DNA of 64,000 nucleotides from Rhizobium sp. BK602. GTDB lineage: Bacteria > Pseudomonadota > Alphaproteobacteria > Rhizobiales > Rhizobiaceae. The notes under the pieces are model-generated. The model saw only the letters and a program-made list of their open reading frames with translations, was not told the DNA's origin and made no database searches. The translations under genes were made by a program, and so were the position numbers. The stretch lies in contig NZ_JACIBC010000009.1 of the NCBI RefSeq assembly GCF_014195095.1, positions 186,001 to 250,000 of the forward strand, in the 5' to 3' direction. Below, piece after piece: positions 56,220 to 64,000 of this stretch. Within the stretch, counting starts at the first letter, position 1. Every line of letters starts with the position of its first letter.

Positions 56220-57271
56220 GCAACCCATATTCCACGATCAATGATTATCAGTTGTGGCGGCGGTCCGTTGCTCGCGTGGAAACGCATTTGTTCGATCCGA
56301 TCGTCAATCCGCGGTTCAAGATCGACAAGGACGTCAAGGTCGCAACCGCCGGCAGCTGCTTTGCGCAGCATATCTCGCGGCAGATCCAGCGCATCGGCTT
56401 TCGTTATTTCATCACCGAAAAGGGCGCGGACCTGTCCGATGCCGAGCGATCCAAGCGCAATTTCGGCGTCTTCTCCGCGCGCTACGGCAACATCTATACT
56501 GCCCGGCAGCTGCTTCAGCTTTTCGAAGAGGTCTTCGAGGATCGTGTGCCCGCCGAGCGGGCCTGGCTGCGCAAGGACGGCAAGTTCGTCGATCCTTACC
56601 GCCCCCAGATCGAGCCGGACGGGTACGATACGATCGACGCCGTCATCGAGGCGCGTCGCGCGCATCTCGAAGCCGTGCGATCGGTCTTTCTCGATTCCGA
56701 TGTGCTGGTTTTCACGCTAGGCCTGACGGAATCGTGGAGATCGAAGGCGGATGGTTCCGTCTTTCCGCTGGCACCCGGCGTTACTGCCGGATCGTTTGAC
56801 CCGTCGCAATACGAATTCGTCAACTTCACCGTCGAGGAAGTCGATCGTCATATGTCGCTGTTCCTGACGAAGCTGAAGGAGGTCAATCCCGGCGTAAAGG
56901 TGCTTCTCACCGTTTCGCCGGTCCCTCTGGTGGCGACTTACGAGAACAGGAATGTCCTGGTTTCGACCACCTACAGCAAGGCCGTTCTACGCGTGGTCGC
57001 GGAGCAGATGCTGTCGCGCTTCGACTGGGTCGACTATTTCCCCTCCTACGAGATCATCACCGGCAGCTATGCCGGCGGGCTCTACTACGAGGACGACTAT
57101 CGTGAGGTCAACCATCTCGGTGTGGCGCATGTGATGCGGTGTTTCGTGAGAAACTACGTGTCACAGCCCAGCGATGAGCCCGTTGCCAAGGCGACCATGC
57201 TGCCTGTGCCCGACGTCGAATACCAGAATGTGGTTTGCGACGAACGAGAGATCGACATGGTGCGCCCTTGA
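56216..57271 (+). CDS. GSCFA-domain protein
   Basis: 351 residues from MSNPYSTINDYQLWRR, 7 bases after GGAGG and coupled to the upstream WcbI gene. The family-naming motif is TAGSCFAQH near residues 43-51. Downstream markers include FGVFSARYGNIYTARQLLQL, VFTLGLTESW, LTVSPVPL and the late YYEDDYREVNHLGVAHV, which should supply the catalytic His. GSCFA proteins are SGNH-hydrolase relatives thought to act on acyl groups of surface glycans or glycolipids; the substrate is unknown. A longer frame from 56000 overlaps the WcbI gene and is rejected. Confidence 0.85.
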   Translation: MSNPYSTINDYQLWRRSVARVETHLFDPIVNPRFKIDKDVKVATAGSCFAQHISRQIQRIGFRYFITEKGADLSDAERSKRNFGVFSARYGNIYTARQLLQLFEEVFEDRVPAERAWLRKDGKFVDPYRPQIEPDGYDTIDAVIEARRAHLEAVRSVFLDSDVLVFTLGLTESWRSKADGSVFPLAPGVTAGSFDPSQYEFVNFTVEEVDRHMSLFLTKLKEVNPGVKVLLTVSPVPLVATYENRNVLVSTTYSKAVLRVVAEQMLSRFDWVDYFPSYEIITGSYAGGLYYEDDYREVNHLGVAHVMRCFVRNYVSQPSDEPVAKATMLPVPDVEYQNVVCDEREIDMVRP

Positions 57272-57371
57272 GGCCGAATGCGGCAAGGCCGGTCTCGTCG
57301 GAGCGGCCCTCAAGGCATCGTCCAGCGCCTGTCGAAACCTGTCTGCCAGTTGAATATCGTTGGAGTTTGCC

Positions 57372-58232
57372 TTGGAAGCGTGGTTGATCATTTCGAATGC
57401 CCAAACGCTCGGCCTTGCGAACTCGATGCGACTGCTCAGCAATGACATCAGGATCGATCACGCCGATGTCTGGACGCTGCGCGCGAATCCCGAAAAATTC
57501 TCCGAGACCATTCCGACCTATGATCGGGTCGTCATCCATCCCCAGATCGAACATGGATTCCATGATTTTTCGACGGCGAGAAAACTGAGCCGAATCCCAT
57601 CCATCCAATTCGATGCCTATCATCCCGACGTTTGCTTCGTAACGGCGCGAAGACAGCTCCTCAACGGTCCGATCGGTGCCTACCAGTCGATGATCATATT
57701 GGCGGCTTACCAACTGGGCCTGGGCCTGGAGAAAACGCGAACCCTGTTTCGACGCGATATATTCGAGCGATGCGGCTTTTTCTCTCGCTGGGAAGGCGAG
57801 CGGAAACGGCTCCTGGAAGGCTTTGCCGCCTATGGTCTCGACATCTCCATCCCGTTCCGAGCCTGGTCGCGGCGCGAAAGCTTCATGTATGGCATCGACC
57901 ATTCCAAGGCCCGCCCCATTCACGACATCGCGCATGTCTTCTTGCAGCAATGCGGCATCGAGACGAATCAAACCGATATCGTGCCGGCCGACACGATCAT
58001 GGTCGGCGCCTGCTTTCCGGTCTATCCCGAGGTGGCGGAAACCCTGGGAGTGGAAGGCTCCTATATGTTCAAGCCGCACAAGGAATATAAGCTGCTCTCG
58101 CTGGAAAGCTTCATAGAGCAGAGCTTCGCCGCCTATGCGAACTATTCTCTTGAGGAAATCGTACCGGACGCGCGTTTTGCCGAGCGCTGCGATCTCGTCA
58201 AATCCGTGATCGCGAGCGAAGAACGACGATAA
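57372..58232 (+). CDS. WcbI-domain polysaccharide modification protein (second copy)
   Basis: 286 residues from a TTG (MEAWLIISNAQTLGL) 6 bases after GGAG; a TTG at 57360 would add four residues. It is a clear paralogue of the 55362 gene: FDAYHPDVCF, LFRRDIFERCGFFSRW, KARPIHDIAHVF and FPVYPEVAETLGVEGSYMFK align without gaps. It differs at the N-terminal motif, SNAQ here against SNCN in the first copy. 100 bases separate it from the GSCFA gene. No transmembrane or signal sequence seen. Confidence 0.8.
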   Translation: MEAWLIISNAQTLGLANSMRLLSNDIRIDHADVWTLRANPEKFSETIPTYDRVVIHPQIEHGFHDFSTARKLSRIPSIQFDAYHPDVCFVTARRQLLNGPIGAYQSMIILAAYQLGLGLEKTRTLFRRDIFERCGFFSRWEGERKRLLEGFAAYGLDISIPFRAWSRRESFMYGIDHSKARPIHDIAHVFLQQCGIETNQTDIVPADTIMVGACFPVYPEVAETLGVEGSYMFKPHKEYKLLSLESFIEQSFAAYANYSLEEIVPDARFAERCDLVKSVIASEERR

Positions 58233-58445
58233 TCCATGTCCACGCACGCCGTTGGGCAGCGCTTCGGAGGCAACGGCATGGCGGCCTGGTGGACGGGCGT
58301 TTCCGATCGTCGGAACCATCGGAATTCCACTTTTGATTGCGTATCTTGGCCCGGCGCCACAAGCGCGTCATGGAAGTTTGAAATTAGGTTCATGCGCCTG
58401 AAATAATCGCACCGCAAACAGCCTCCCTAACACATGAGGCTGTCC

Positions 58446-59990
58446 ATGAAGCGCAAGAACGTACTCCTGATCGTCGTCGACCAGTGGCGGGCTGATTTCA
58501 TTCCGCATCTTTTGCGCGCCGATGGCCGCGAGGCGTTTCTGAAGACGCCGAATCTCGACCGGCTTTGCCGCGAGGGTGTGACCTTCCGCAACCATGTCAC
58601 GACCTGCGTGCCGTGCGGCCCGGCCCGCGCCAGCCTTCTGACCGGCCTCTATCTGATGAACCACCGCGCGGTGCAGAACACGGTGCCGCTCGACAGCAGG
58701 CATTTCAACCTGGCCAAGGCGCTGCGCGGCGTCGGTTACGATCCCGCGCTGGTCGGTTACACTACCACCGTGCCGGACCCGCGCACGACGTCGCTGAACG
58801 ACCCGCGCTTCCTCGCGCTCGGCGACATGATGGACGGCTTCCATTCGGTCGGCGCCTTCGAGCCGAACATGGAGGGTTATTTCGGCTGGGTGGCGCAGCA
58901 GGGCTTCGATCTGCCCGAGCACCGTCCCGACATCTGGCTGCCGGAAGGCGAGGATGCCGTGAAGGGCGCCACCGATCGCCCCTCGCGCATTCCCCATGAA
59001 TATTCCGATTCCACCTATTTCACCGAGCGGGCGCTGACCTATCTCAAGGGCCGCGCCGGCAAGCCGTTCTTCCTGCATCTCGGCTATTATCGCCCGCATC
59101 CGCCCTTCGTCGCTTCCGCGCCCTATCACAGGATGTATCGCCCGGAAGACATGCCGGCGCCGATCCGCGCCGCGAGCCCCGAGACGGAAGCGGCGCAGCA
59201 TCCGCTGATGAAATTCTATATCGACAGCATCCGCCGCGGCGCCTTCTTCCAGGGCGCCGAAGGGTCGGGCGCGACGCTGGACGAGGCCGATATCCGCCAG
59301 ATGCGCGCTACCTATTGCGGACTGATCAGCGAAATCGACGATTGTCTCGGCCAGGTCTTTGCCTATCTGGACGACACCGGCCAGTGGGACGACACGCTGA
59401 TCATCTTCACCAGCGATCACGGCGAGCAGCTCGGCGATCATCATCTTCTCGGCAAGATCGGCTACAACGAGCAGAGCTTCCGCATTCCGCTCGTCATCAA
59501 GGATGCCGGTCCGAACGCGCGTCCCGGCGCGATCGAGACGGCCTTCACCGAGAGCATAGACGTCATGCCGACCATTCTCGATTGGCTCGGCGGCGACATT
59601 CCGCGTGCCTGCGACGGCGAAACGCTGCTGCCGTTCCTCGCCGGCCGGCGTCCCGACGATTGGCGCACGGAACTGCATTACGAATATGATTTCCGCGACG
59701 TGTTCTATTCCGAGCCACAGGCGGTTCTGGGTCTGGATCAGAACGACAGCAGCCTCTGCGTCGTTCAGGACGAGCGTTACAAATACGTCCATTTCGCCGC
59801 CCTGCCGCCGCTCTTTTTCGATCTCGAGCGCGACCCCAACGAATTCGTCAATCTCGCGGCCGATCCCGCCTATGCGGCGCGCGTGCGCGACTATGCGCAG
59901 AAGGCCCTGTCCTGGCGGCTCAAGCATGCCGACAGGACGCTGACCCATTACCGCTCCGGCCCCGCGGGCCTGACCGAACGCGATCGATAG
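58446..59990 (+). CDS. phosphonate monoester hydrolase / sulfatase-family phosphodiesterase
   Basis: 514 residues from MKRKNVLLIVVDQWRADF, 6 bases after GAGG; the length equals the characterised R. leguminosarum enzyme (RlPMH), to which I recall it as closely similar. The formylglycine-forming cysteine of the CGPAR motif falls at residue 57. Metal ligands are visible in VDQWRAD near the N-terminus and TSDHGEQLGDHH. The enzyme class hydrolyses phosphonate monoesters and phosphodiesters, with promiscuous sulfatase activity. It needs a formylglycine-generating enzyme encoded elsewhere. Likely first gene of an operon with the transporter that follows. Confidence 0.93.
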   Translation: MKRKNVLLIVVDQWRADFIPHLLRADGREAFLKTPNLDRLCREGVTFRNHVTTCVPCGPARASLLTGLYLMNHRAVQNTVPLDSRHFNLAKALRGVGYDPALVGYTTTVPDPRTTSLNDPRFLALGDMMDGFHSVGAFEPNMEGYFGWVAQQGFDLPEHRPDIWLPEGEDAVKGATDRPSRIPHEYSDSTYFTERALTYLKGRAGKPFFLHLGYYRPHPPFVASAPYHRMYRPEDMPAPIRAASPETEAAQHPLMKFYIDSIRRGAFFQGAEGSGATLDEADIRQMRATYCGLISEIDDCLGQVFAYLDDTGQWDDTLIIFTSDHGEQLGDHHLLGKIGYNEQSFRIPLVIKDAGPNARPGAIETAFTESIDVMPTILDWLGGDIPRACDGETLLPFLAGRRPDDWRTELHYEYDFRDVFYSEPQAVLGLDQNDSSLCVVQDERYKYVHFAALPPLFFDLERDPNEFVNLAADPAYAARVRDYAQKALSWRLKHADRTLTHYRSGPAGLTERDR

Positions 59991-60026
59991 CGACAACCGA
60001 CACTCGATTTTCAGGAGGTGTTTTTC

Positions 60027-61661
60027 ATGGTCAATCTTACCCGTCGTGGCGCACTCGGTATGGCGACGGCCGCCGCCGGTTCGCTGATCCTGCCCCGCTT
60101 CTCGATCGCACAGGCCGACAACCGCCCGTCGATCACCATCGCCGTGCAGAAGATCTCCAACACCAACACGCTGGATACGCTGCGCGAGCAGTCGAATGTC
60201 GGCCAGCGCATCTTCAATTCGTCGCTGTGGGAAAGCCTGATCGGCCTCAACTGGCTGGGCGGTCTCACGGCCCGGCCGGAACTTGCCACCGAATGGCGCC
60301 GCATCGACGACAAGACCGTCGAATTGAAACTGCGTCAGGGCGTCAAGTTCCACAACGGCGCGGAGCTGACCGCCGAAGACGTCGCCTTCTCCTTCAGCAA
60401 GGAGCGCATGTTCGGCGACAGCCAGCCGAACACCGGCAAGACCATCTACATCAACGAAACCAATCCGATCCGCAACCAAGGCAAGGACCTGCCGCCGGAG
60501 GTGCCGGCGACCGCCCGCCGCATCTGGCCGGCCCTGCAGGGTATCGAGATTGTCGACAAGTATACGGTCCGTTTCATCAACGGTTCGTCCGACGTCACCA
60601 TGGAGGGCCGCCTGTCGGTCGCCGCCAGCGCCATCGCCAGCCGCCGCGGCTGGGAAGACGCCAAGAGCTATCTCGACTGGGCCCGCGCGCCGGTCACCAC
60701 CGGACCTTACCGCGTCGCCGAATTCAAGCCGGACACCTATCTGATCTATGTCGCCCATGATGATTATTGGGGTGGCCGCCCGCCGTTGAAGCAGATCCGC
60801 TTCGTCGAGGTTCCGGAAGTCGCCTCGCGCATCAACGGCCTGCTGTCGGGCGAATATCAGTTCGCCTGCGATATCCCGCCGGACCAGATCGCCGGCATCG
60901 AGAAGAATGCCGCTTTCGAAGTTCAGGGCGGCATCATCCCCAATCACCGCGAGACCGTCTTCGACAAGAACCATCCGCAGCTTGTCGATCCCCGCATCCG
61001 CCGCGCCTTCACCCACGCCATCGACCGTCAGGCGATCGTTGAATCGCTCTGGTCCGGCCGCACCGTCGTCCCCGCCGGCCTGCAATGGGATTTCTATGGC
61101 GACATGTTCGTTAAGGGCTGGTCCGTGCCGGAGTACAATCCGGAGCTGGCGCGGCAGCTTCTGAAGGAAGCCAACTACAAGGGCGATCCCATCCCCTATC
61201 GCCTGCTCGACAACTACTACATCAACCAGACGGCAACGGCGCAGGTCCTGGTGGAGATGTGGAACCAGGCCGGCCTCAACGTCGAGATCGCCATCAAGGA
61301 AAACTGGCAGGCGATCCTCGAAAAGACCCCGACACGCGCCGTCCGCGACTGGTCGAGCACCGCGAGCTTCAACGATCCGGTCTCCTCCATCATCGCCAAT
61401 CATGGTCCGAACGGCCAGCAGCAGCAGGTCGGCGAATGGACCAATGCCGAGATGAACACGCTCTCGACCTTCCTCGAAACCAGCACCGACCGCGCCAAGC
61501 GCCACGATGCCTTTGCCCGCATGCTTCAGATCTGCGAGCGCGAGGACCCGGCCTATACGGTTCTGCACCAGAACGCCGTGTTCACTGCAAAGCCGAAGGC
61601 GCTGAAGTGGAAGGCCGCCTCGGCCTTCGCGATGGATTTCCGTCCGGGCAACTGGGCCTGA
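60027..61661 (+). CDS. ABC transporter substrate-binding protein, family 5 (peptide/opine type)
   Basis: 544 residues from MVNLTRRGALGMATAAAG, 8 bases after AGGAGG. The TRRGALG sequence and hydrophobic core suggest a Tat signal, unusual but known for some family 5 binding proteins; cleavage near IAQA-DN. The family 5 features include LWESLIGLNWLGG, VEWRRIDDKTVELKLRQGVKFHNG shortened to KLRQGVKFHNGAELTAEDV, and a C-terminal ending FAMDFRPGNWA. The ligand may be a peptide, an opine or the ester cleaved by the adjacent hydrolase. Confidence 0.9.
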   Translation: MVNLTRRGALGMATAAAGSLILPRFSIAQADNRPSITIAVQKISNTNTLDTLREQSNVGQRIFNSSLWESLIGLNWLGGLTARPELATEWRRIDDKTVELKLRQGVKFHNGAELTAEDVAFSFSKERMFGDSQPNTGKTIYINETNPIRNQGKDLPPEVPATARRIWPALQGIEIVDKYTVRFINGSSDVTMEGRLSVAASAIASRRGWEDAKSYLDWARAPVTTGPYRVAEFKPDTYLIYVAHDDYWGGRPPLKQIRFVEVPEVASRINGLLSGEYQFACDIPPDQIAGIEKNAAFEVQGGIIPNHRETVFDKNHPQLVDPRIRRAFTHAIDRQAIVESLWSGRTVVPAGLQWDFYGDMFVKGWSVPEYNPELARQLLKEANYKGDPIPYRLLDNYYINQTATAQVLVEMWNQAGLNVEIAIKENWQAILEKTPTRAVRDWSSTASFNDPVSSIIANHGPNGQQQQVGEWTNAEMNTLSTFLETSTDRAKRHDAFARMLQICEREDPAYTVLHQNAVFTAKPKALKWKAASAFAMDFRPGNWA

Positions 61662-61668
61662 TCCGACG

Positions 61669-61700
61669 AAACGGGCCGGAGCCGCATCTCCGGCCCGTTT
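61669..61700 (+). terminator. hairpin between binding-protein and ATPase genes
   Basis: Perfect 13-base arms aaacgggccggag / ctccggcccgttt with a 6-base loop and short T-run. Such hairpins often give partial termination so that the binding protein is made in excess of the membrane components. Confidence 0.75.
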
Positions 61701-61731
61701 CCATTCGTTCATGCGGACGAAGGAGGCAGCA

Positions 61732-62739
61732 ATGTCCCTGGTGGAAATTTCCGATCTGACCGTCGCCTTCGACGGCACGCGAGTCCTGCACGGCATCGAC
61801 CTGACGATCGACAAGGGCGAGGCCGTCGGTCTCGTCGGCGAATCCGGTTGCGGCAAGTCGGTGACCTGGCTCGCCGCGCTCGGCCTTTTGCCGGGCAAGG
61901 CGACGGTCGGCGGCAGCGTCCGTCTGGGTGACCGGCAGCTTGTCGGCGCTTCGCGTGCCGCGTTGGAAAGCGTGCGCGGCAGCCGCATCGCCATGATCTT
62001 TCAGGACCCGTCCAGCTCGCTCAATCCGGTCATCCGCGTCGGCCGGCAGATTGCCGAAACCGTCGAGCTGCATCAGGGGCTGAAGGGCAAGGCGGCGCGC
62101 TTCGAGGCGATCCGGCTGATGGAGCTGGTCGGCATTCCCGATGCCGTCAGGCGTTTCGACAATTTCCCGCATGAATTTTCGGGCGGCCAGAACCAGCGGC
62201 TGATGATTGCCATGGCCCTGTCGGGCAATCCCGATCTGCTGGTGGCCGACGAGCCGACCACCGCGCTCGATGCCACCATTCAGGCGCAGATCCTCGATCT
62301 GCTGATCTCCATTCGCGCCGAGACCGGCATGGCCATCGTCTTCATCAGTCACGACCTCGGCGCGGTGTCGCAGGTCTGCGAGCGCGTCTGCGTCATGTAT
62401 GCCGGCCGCATCGTGGAGCGCTGTTCGACTGAGGCGCTGTTCCGCGAGCCGCGGCACCCCTATACGCGCGGCCTGTTCGACGCGATTCCGCGCCTCGACG
62501 GCGGCCGCGAACGCATGGTGCCGATCCCCGGCACGGTGCCGCAGCCCGGCCGCCTGCCGGGCGGCTGCGCCTTCTCGCCACGTTGCGGCCACACCTCCGA
62601 GCTCTGTCACAACAGCCTGCCGCAACTGGCCGAGCTTGGCGATGGCCGCGCGGCCGCCTGCTTCCACCCGATCGGCGGTATTGCTCCGGCGTCCGCGACC
62701 GGTCGGGCAAAGGTCCGGCAGGGAGCGACGACCGCATGA
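61732..62739 (+). CDS. ABC transporter ATP-binding protein (DppD/OppD type)
   Basis: 335 residues from MSLVEISDLTVAFDG, 5 bases after AGGAGG. Walker A GESGCGKSV, ABC signature FSGGQNQR, Walker B LLVADEPTTALD and the switch His in FISHDL are intact. The C-terminal oligopeptide-type extension has CAFSPRCGHTSELC, a cysteine set often binding a 4Fe-4S cluster. It overlaps the next ATPase gene by ATGA. Confidence 0.93.
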   Translation: MSLVEISDLTVAFDGTRVLHGIDLTIDKGEAVGLVGESGCGKSVTWLAALGLLPGKATVGGSVRLGDRQLVGASRAALESVRGSRIAMIFQDPSSSLNPVIRVGRQIAETVELHQGLKGKAARFEAIRLMELVGIPDAVRRFDNFPHEFSGGQNQRLMIAMALSGNPDLLVADEPTTALDATIQAQILDLLISIRAETGMAIVFISHDLGAVSQVCERVCVMYAGRIVERCSTEALFREPRHPYTRGLFDAIPRLDGGRERMVPIPGTVPQPGRLPGGCAFSPRCGHTSELCHNSLPQLAELGDGRAAACFHPIGGIAPASATGRAKVRQGATTA

Positions 62740-63785
62740 GCATGACGCCGATGATCGAGGCAAGCGACCTCAGCAAGACCTATTTCTCCCGCCATGGCCT
62801 GCTGGGCCGGCAGACTGCCGTGCATGCGGTCGATGGCGTTTCGCTGGCGGTGGCGCCGGGGACGACGCTTGGCATCGTCGGCGAATCCGGTTCCGGCAAA
62901 TCCACCACCGGCCGGTTGCTGCTCGGTCTGGAGCCGCCGTCGGCCGGTCAGGTCCGTTTTGATGGCGCGCCCATGCCCGCCTTGGAGACGACCGAATGGC
63001 GGAAGTACCGGGCACGCATGCAGCTCGTCTTCCAGGACCCGCTTGCCGCCCTCGACCGGCGCCTGACCATCGGTGCGCAGATCGGCGAGCCGCTGGCGAT
63101 CCACGCTATCGGTTCGGAAGCCGAGCGCCGCGAGCGCGTGGCGACGCTGCTGCAGGCCGTCGGCCTGCGCCGCGACCAGGCGGCGAGCTATCCGCATGAA
63201 TTGTCCGGCGGCCAGCGTCAGCGCGTCGTCATTGCCCGCGCCATTGCCAGCGATCCGCAATTGCTGGTCTGCGACGAACCGGTCTCGGCCCTCGATGTCT
63301 CGATCCAGGCGCAGGTCGTCAATCTGCTGCGCGATCTGCAGGAGACGCGCGGCATCACCATGGTCTTCATCAGCCATGACCTGAAAGTGGTGCGCAACAT
63401 GTCCGATCGTGTTGCCGTGATGTATCTCGGGCGGATCGTCGAGGAAGCCTCCTCGGACGAGATTTTCCGCGCCCCGCAGCACCCCTACACAAGGGCGCTG
63501 GTGTCGAGCGTGCCCGTGCCGGGAACGGCGCTCAAGGATCGCATCGTGCTGCAGGGCGAGCCGCCGAACCCGGCCGCGCGCCCCGCCGGTTGCGCCTTCC
63601 ATCCTCGCTGCGCCGTCGCCGTCGCCCGTTGCCGCGAGGAGACCCCGACCCTGCAAGTCGTCGCATCCGGGCATGAGGCCGCCTGCCATCTCGTCAGCGG
63701 CGATCCGCTCGCCGGCATCGCCAACCTCGGGTCTGCCGCAGCCCCCGTTGGCGCCGCCTTCACCCAGACCTCAGCGAGCCCGTGA
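62736..63785 (+). CDS. ABC transporter ATP-binding protein (DppF/OppF type)
   Basis: 349 residues from MSMTPMIEASDLSKTYFS. Walker A GESGSGKSTT, signature LSGGQRQR, Walker B LLVCDEPVSALD and switch FISHDLKV are present, and the C-terminus has CAFHPRCAVAVARC. It forms a heterodimeric ATPase pair with the preceding gene; the permease begins 4 bases later. Confidence 0.93.
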   Translation: MSMTPMIEASDLSKTYFSRHGLLGRQTAVHAVDGVSLAVAPGTTLGIVGESGSGKSTTGRLLLGLEPPSAGQVRFDGAPMPALETTEWRKYRARMQLVFQDPLAALDRRLTIGAQIGEPLAIHAIGSEAERRERVATLLQAVGLRRDQAASYPHELSGGQRQRVVIARAIASDPQLLVCDEPVSALDVSIQAQVVNLLRDLQETRGITMVFISHDLKVVRNMSDRVAVMYLGRIVEEASSDEIFRAPQHPYTRALVSSVPVPGTALKDRIVLQGEPPNPAARPAGCAFHPRCAVAVARCREETPTLQVVASGHEAACHLVSGDPLAGIANLGSAAAPVGAAFTQTSASP

Positions 63786-63789
63786 TCCG

Positions 63790-64000
63790 ATGTTCCGTTT
63801 TCTGCTTTTCAAGACCTTCCGGGCGTTGATCACCATCGTTTTGGTGGTGACCTTCGCCTTCATCGTGTTGCGCATGTCCGGCGATCCGGCGGTCATCATT
63901 CTGGGGCCGGACGCGCCGCCGCAGGCCATCGAGGCGTTTCGCCGCGCCTGGGGTCTCGATCAGCCGCTCTGGGATCAGTATCTGCGCTATTTCGGCGCCA
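63790..64000 (+). CDS. ABC transporter permease (DppB/OppB type), cut by the window end
   Basis: The first 70 residues are present. MFRFLLFKTFRALITIVLVV and the following hydrophobic run form TM1, and FIVLRMSGDPAVIILGPDAP fits the conserved start of DppB-like permeases. The gene continues past base 64000. It starts 4 bases after the upstream ATPase stop. A second permease should follow outside the window. Confidence 0.87.
   Translation, partial: MFRFLLFKTFRALITIVLVVTFAFIVLRMSGDPAVIILGPDAPPQAIEAFRRAWGLDQPLWDQYLRYFGA

Noticed and set aside
58368..61994. 1208-codon open frame opposite the hydrolase and binding-protein genes
   Set aside because: Covers two intact, recognised genes in antisense; its length reflects GC-rich codon bias, not coding.

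Overview
The window is a 64 kb piece of a GC-rich alphaproteobacterial chromosome. Everything points to Rhizobiaceae, most likely Rhizobium sensu stricto. The gene order glnD-murJ, fur/mur-plsC-miaB-phoH-ybeY-corC-lnt-praR-metK-trmB, def-fmt-truA with dapE-dapD, and argB-engB-yidC-rnpA-rpmH is typical of rhizobial chromosomes. The phosphonate monoester hydrolase closely resembles the characterised Rhizobium leguminosarum enzyme. Short dispersed repeats of a kind I associate with Rhizobium intergenic regions occur three times. This taxonomic placement is inference from recall, not a search.

Layout. 1-10 kb: maeB (reverse), then mutS, a small unknown gene, glnD and murJ. 10-12.6 kb: a VOC protein, trpS and a UspA-like protein. 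12.6-24.5 kb: a housekeeping block on the forward strand covering Fe-S biogenesis (nfuA), tRNA modification (tsaB, miaB, trmB), N-acetylation (rimI), metal-responsive regulation (fur/mur), lipid and envelope work (plsC, lnt), RNA/ribosome maturation (phoH, ybeY), corC, the regulator praR and metK. 24.6-31.4 kb: mostly reverse, with a heat-shock operon (hsp20-DUF1150) preceded by a candidate RpoH promoter and RNA thermometer, then nucleoside hydrolase (forward), a chemoreceptor, ribokinase and rmuC. 31.5-34.7 kb: def, an inserted toxin-antitoxin pair, fmt and truA. 34.7-37.5 kb: dapD, dapE and a membrane protein (reverse). 37.7-43.7 kb: accessory metabolic genes (LOG protein, GNAT, EF-hand protein, pyrimidine nucleotidase, isocitrate-lyase-like enzyme, LysR/SDR pair). 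43.7-49.3 kb: argB, an anti-sigma factor beside a decayed sigma gene, engB, yidC, rnpA and rpmH (a 44-codon gene). 49.8-54.7 kb: a second chemoreceptor, an esterase and a sensor histidine kinase. 54.8 kb: tRNA-Arg(ACG). 55.3-58.2 kb: a three-gene WcbI-GSCFA-WcbI cassette that I consider the least explained part of the window. 58.4-64 kb: phosphonate monoester hydrolase followed by a peptide/opine-type ABC transporter that runs off the window end.

How the parts work together. Def, Fmt and TruA serve translation initiation and tRNA maturation. DapD and DapE belong to the succinylase branch of lysine/DAP synthesis. RpmH-RnpA-YidC-EngB is the ribosome/RNase P/membrane-insertion cluster. Nucleoside hydrolase and ribokinase, on either side of a chemoreceptor, make a plausible nucleoside-ribose salvage neighbourhood. 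The hydrolase-transporter operon at the right end probably couples import of a substrate to hydrolysis of a phosphonate or phosphate ester. No prophage, insertion sequence or CRISPR array was seen.
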